This document shows, in pieces, positions 26,774 through 27,493 of a DNA stretch of 27,493 nucleotides (its first letter is position 1; each line of letters begins with the position of its first letter). The DNA is from Thraustochytrium sp. TN22 (taxonomy: Eukaryota > Sar > Bigyra > Thraustochytrida > Thraustochytriidae). The stretch covers positions 1 through 27,493 of the forward strand of contig JABLUY010000360.1 of NCBI GenBank assembly GCA_013306675.1, read 5' to 3'. The notes under the pieces were generated by a model that worked only from the letters and a program-made list of their open reading frames with translations, searched no databases and had not been told where the DNA came from. A program made the position numbers and the translations under genes.

Positions 26774-27104
26774 CCTCTCTCCCCGTCGCTCAAGCGCGCG
26801 CCCGTCCATCGTCCCCGCTCGCTCCCGCCATCAGCCCCCTCTTCTCCTCCTCCTCGCCTGCCCCTTCTCTCCCTCTCCCTCTCCTTGTCCTCCTCCTTCT
26901 TCCTCTCCGTCCTCCCCGTCCTCCTCGCTCTCCGTCCTGCTCGTTATGCCGCGCGAGCCCGTGCTCAGGCTGCGGCTGCTCCTGCGCAGCGCAGCGCAGC
27001 GCTTCGTCCGTTCAGCCTCCAGGTCGCGTCGCGTTGCGTCCTGCGTTGCCCTGGCGTCGCGAGCCTCGGGTCCTCCGCCGCGTGCTCGTCCTCCCGCTCG
27101 CGCC

Positions 27105-27493
27105 GCGCGCTCGCCTCCTCCTGGCCGGGGCTCTCCAAGTTCTCCTCCAAGTTCGCCTCCTGGTCCCTCTCTCTCTTCCCTTTCTTTCTCGCCTTGGCTT
27201 GTCTTCAAGTTGTCTTGTCTCGTCTTGTCTTCTCCTGCTTGGCTCGGCGTTGCTGCTCTGCTCAGGCTCGCACGGAGGGCCAGAGCCGCGCGCGCTCGCC
27301 TCCTCCGCGCCGCCCTGGCCGGGGCTCTCCGAGTTCTTCTCCAAGTCCTCCTCCTGGTCCCTCTCTCTCTTCCCTTTCTTTGTCGCCTTGTCTTCTCTTC
27401 AGTTGTCTTGTCTCGTCTTGTCTTGCCCTGCTTGGCTTGGCGTTGCTGCTCTGCTCAGGCTCGCACGGAGGGCCAGAACCGCGCGCGCTCGCC
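27105..27493. repeat. Tandem array of 185-193 bp units running off the right edge
   Basis: The word GCGCGCTCGCC recurs ending at 27115, 27300 and 27493, giving spacings of 185 and 193 bases. Between them the two units share long blocks: CTGGCCGGGGCTCTCC, CTCCTGGTCCCTCTCTCTC, TTGTCTTGTCTCGTCTTGTC and GTTGCTGCTCTGCTCAGGCT. They differ by scattered substitutions and small indels. A third unit starts at the window end. The periods are not multiples of three and differ, so a protein-coding repeat is unlikely. Confidence 0.93.

Larger units (their letters stand above)
25437..27493. other. Gene-poor, repeat-rich right end
   Basis: No frame in these 2057 bases has recognisable domains or gene-like codon use. 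The left part is the LRR-XKR promoter and leader, with (CCTG)3 at 25480-25491. Around 25715-25805 the word CAAGTTG recurs. At 26191-26207 a near-palindrome surrounds CACGTG, and GCAACGCGGCGCG occurs at 26212 and 26241. From 26526 on there are the direct repeats listed below, then CT-rich low-complexity sequence from about 26830 to the edge. Confidence 0.6.

Noticed and set aside
26831-27344. Minus-strand Glu/Gly/Arg-rich frames at the right end
   Set aside because: They translate CT-rich low-complexity DNA and the tandem array, whose 185 and 193 bp periods do not preserve frame.
1-27493. tRNA, rRNA, CRISPR arrays, transposases, or viral genes
   Set aside because: By eye I found no cloverleaf with a TTCGA-type arm, no rRNA-like block, no regularly spaced palindromic repeats with unique spacers, and no transposase or reverse-transcriptase motif. 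A covariance-model scan was not possible.

Overview
This is a GC-rich nuclear segment from a microbial eukaryote. The evidence is a set of eukaryotic-only proteins (a GPI-transamidase PIG-T subunit, a GnT-I-type glycosyltransferase, a mitochondrial ribosomal mL46-like protein, an XK-related membrane domain), signal and transit peptides, and at least one spliceosomal intron. Genes are compact, almost intron-free, strongly GC-biased at third positions, and lie on both strands without operons. That combination fits a labyrinthulomycete (thraustochytrid) or a similar stramenopile. The lineage is an inference from gene style, not a demonstrated placement.

Layout, left to right. (1) 1-6519, minus: one uninterrupted frame of 2173 codons whose 3' end lies beyond the left edge; it encodes a very large vWA-like/EF-hand protein. 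(2) 6883-8310, plus: a GT13 (GnT-I-like) glycosyltransferase, divergent from gene 1. (3) 8416-9792 and 10456-11865, minus: a tandem pair of SLC17/PHT4-like anion transporters. (4) 12393-13433, minus: an ankyrin-repeat protein. (5) 13777-14262, minus: a MAPEG/MGST3-like enzyme. (6) 15632-17146, plus: serine hydroxymethyltransferase with a mitochondrial-type leader and a probable 5'-UTR intron. (7) 17582-19387, minus: PIG-T. (8) 20433-21764, plus: an mL46-like mitochondrial ribosomal protein. (9) 22487-25436, minus, two exons: a leucine-rich-repeat protein fused to an XK-related scramblase-like domain. (10) 25437-27493: no convincing gene, but several families of direct repeats, including a tandem array of roughly 190 bp units that runs off the right edge.

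The genes do not form one pathway. They are ordinary housekeeping functions (one-carbon metabolism, GPI anchoring, N-glycan processing, mitochondrial translation) beside lineage-variable proteins (the giant vWA protein, the LRR-XKR fusion, the ankyrin protein, the duplicated transporters). The most noteworthy items are the LRR-XKR fusion with its separated first exon, a shared splice signature (GTACGT donor, CTGACGG branch motif, GCGCAG acceptor) seen at two genes, the giant intronless gene, a diverged 110 bp repeat behind a TATA-like motif in a convergent gap, and short tandem repeats in most gene leaders.
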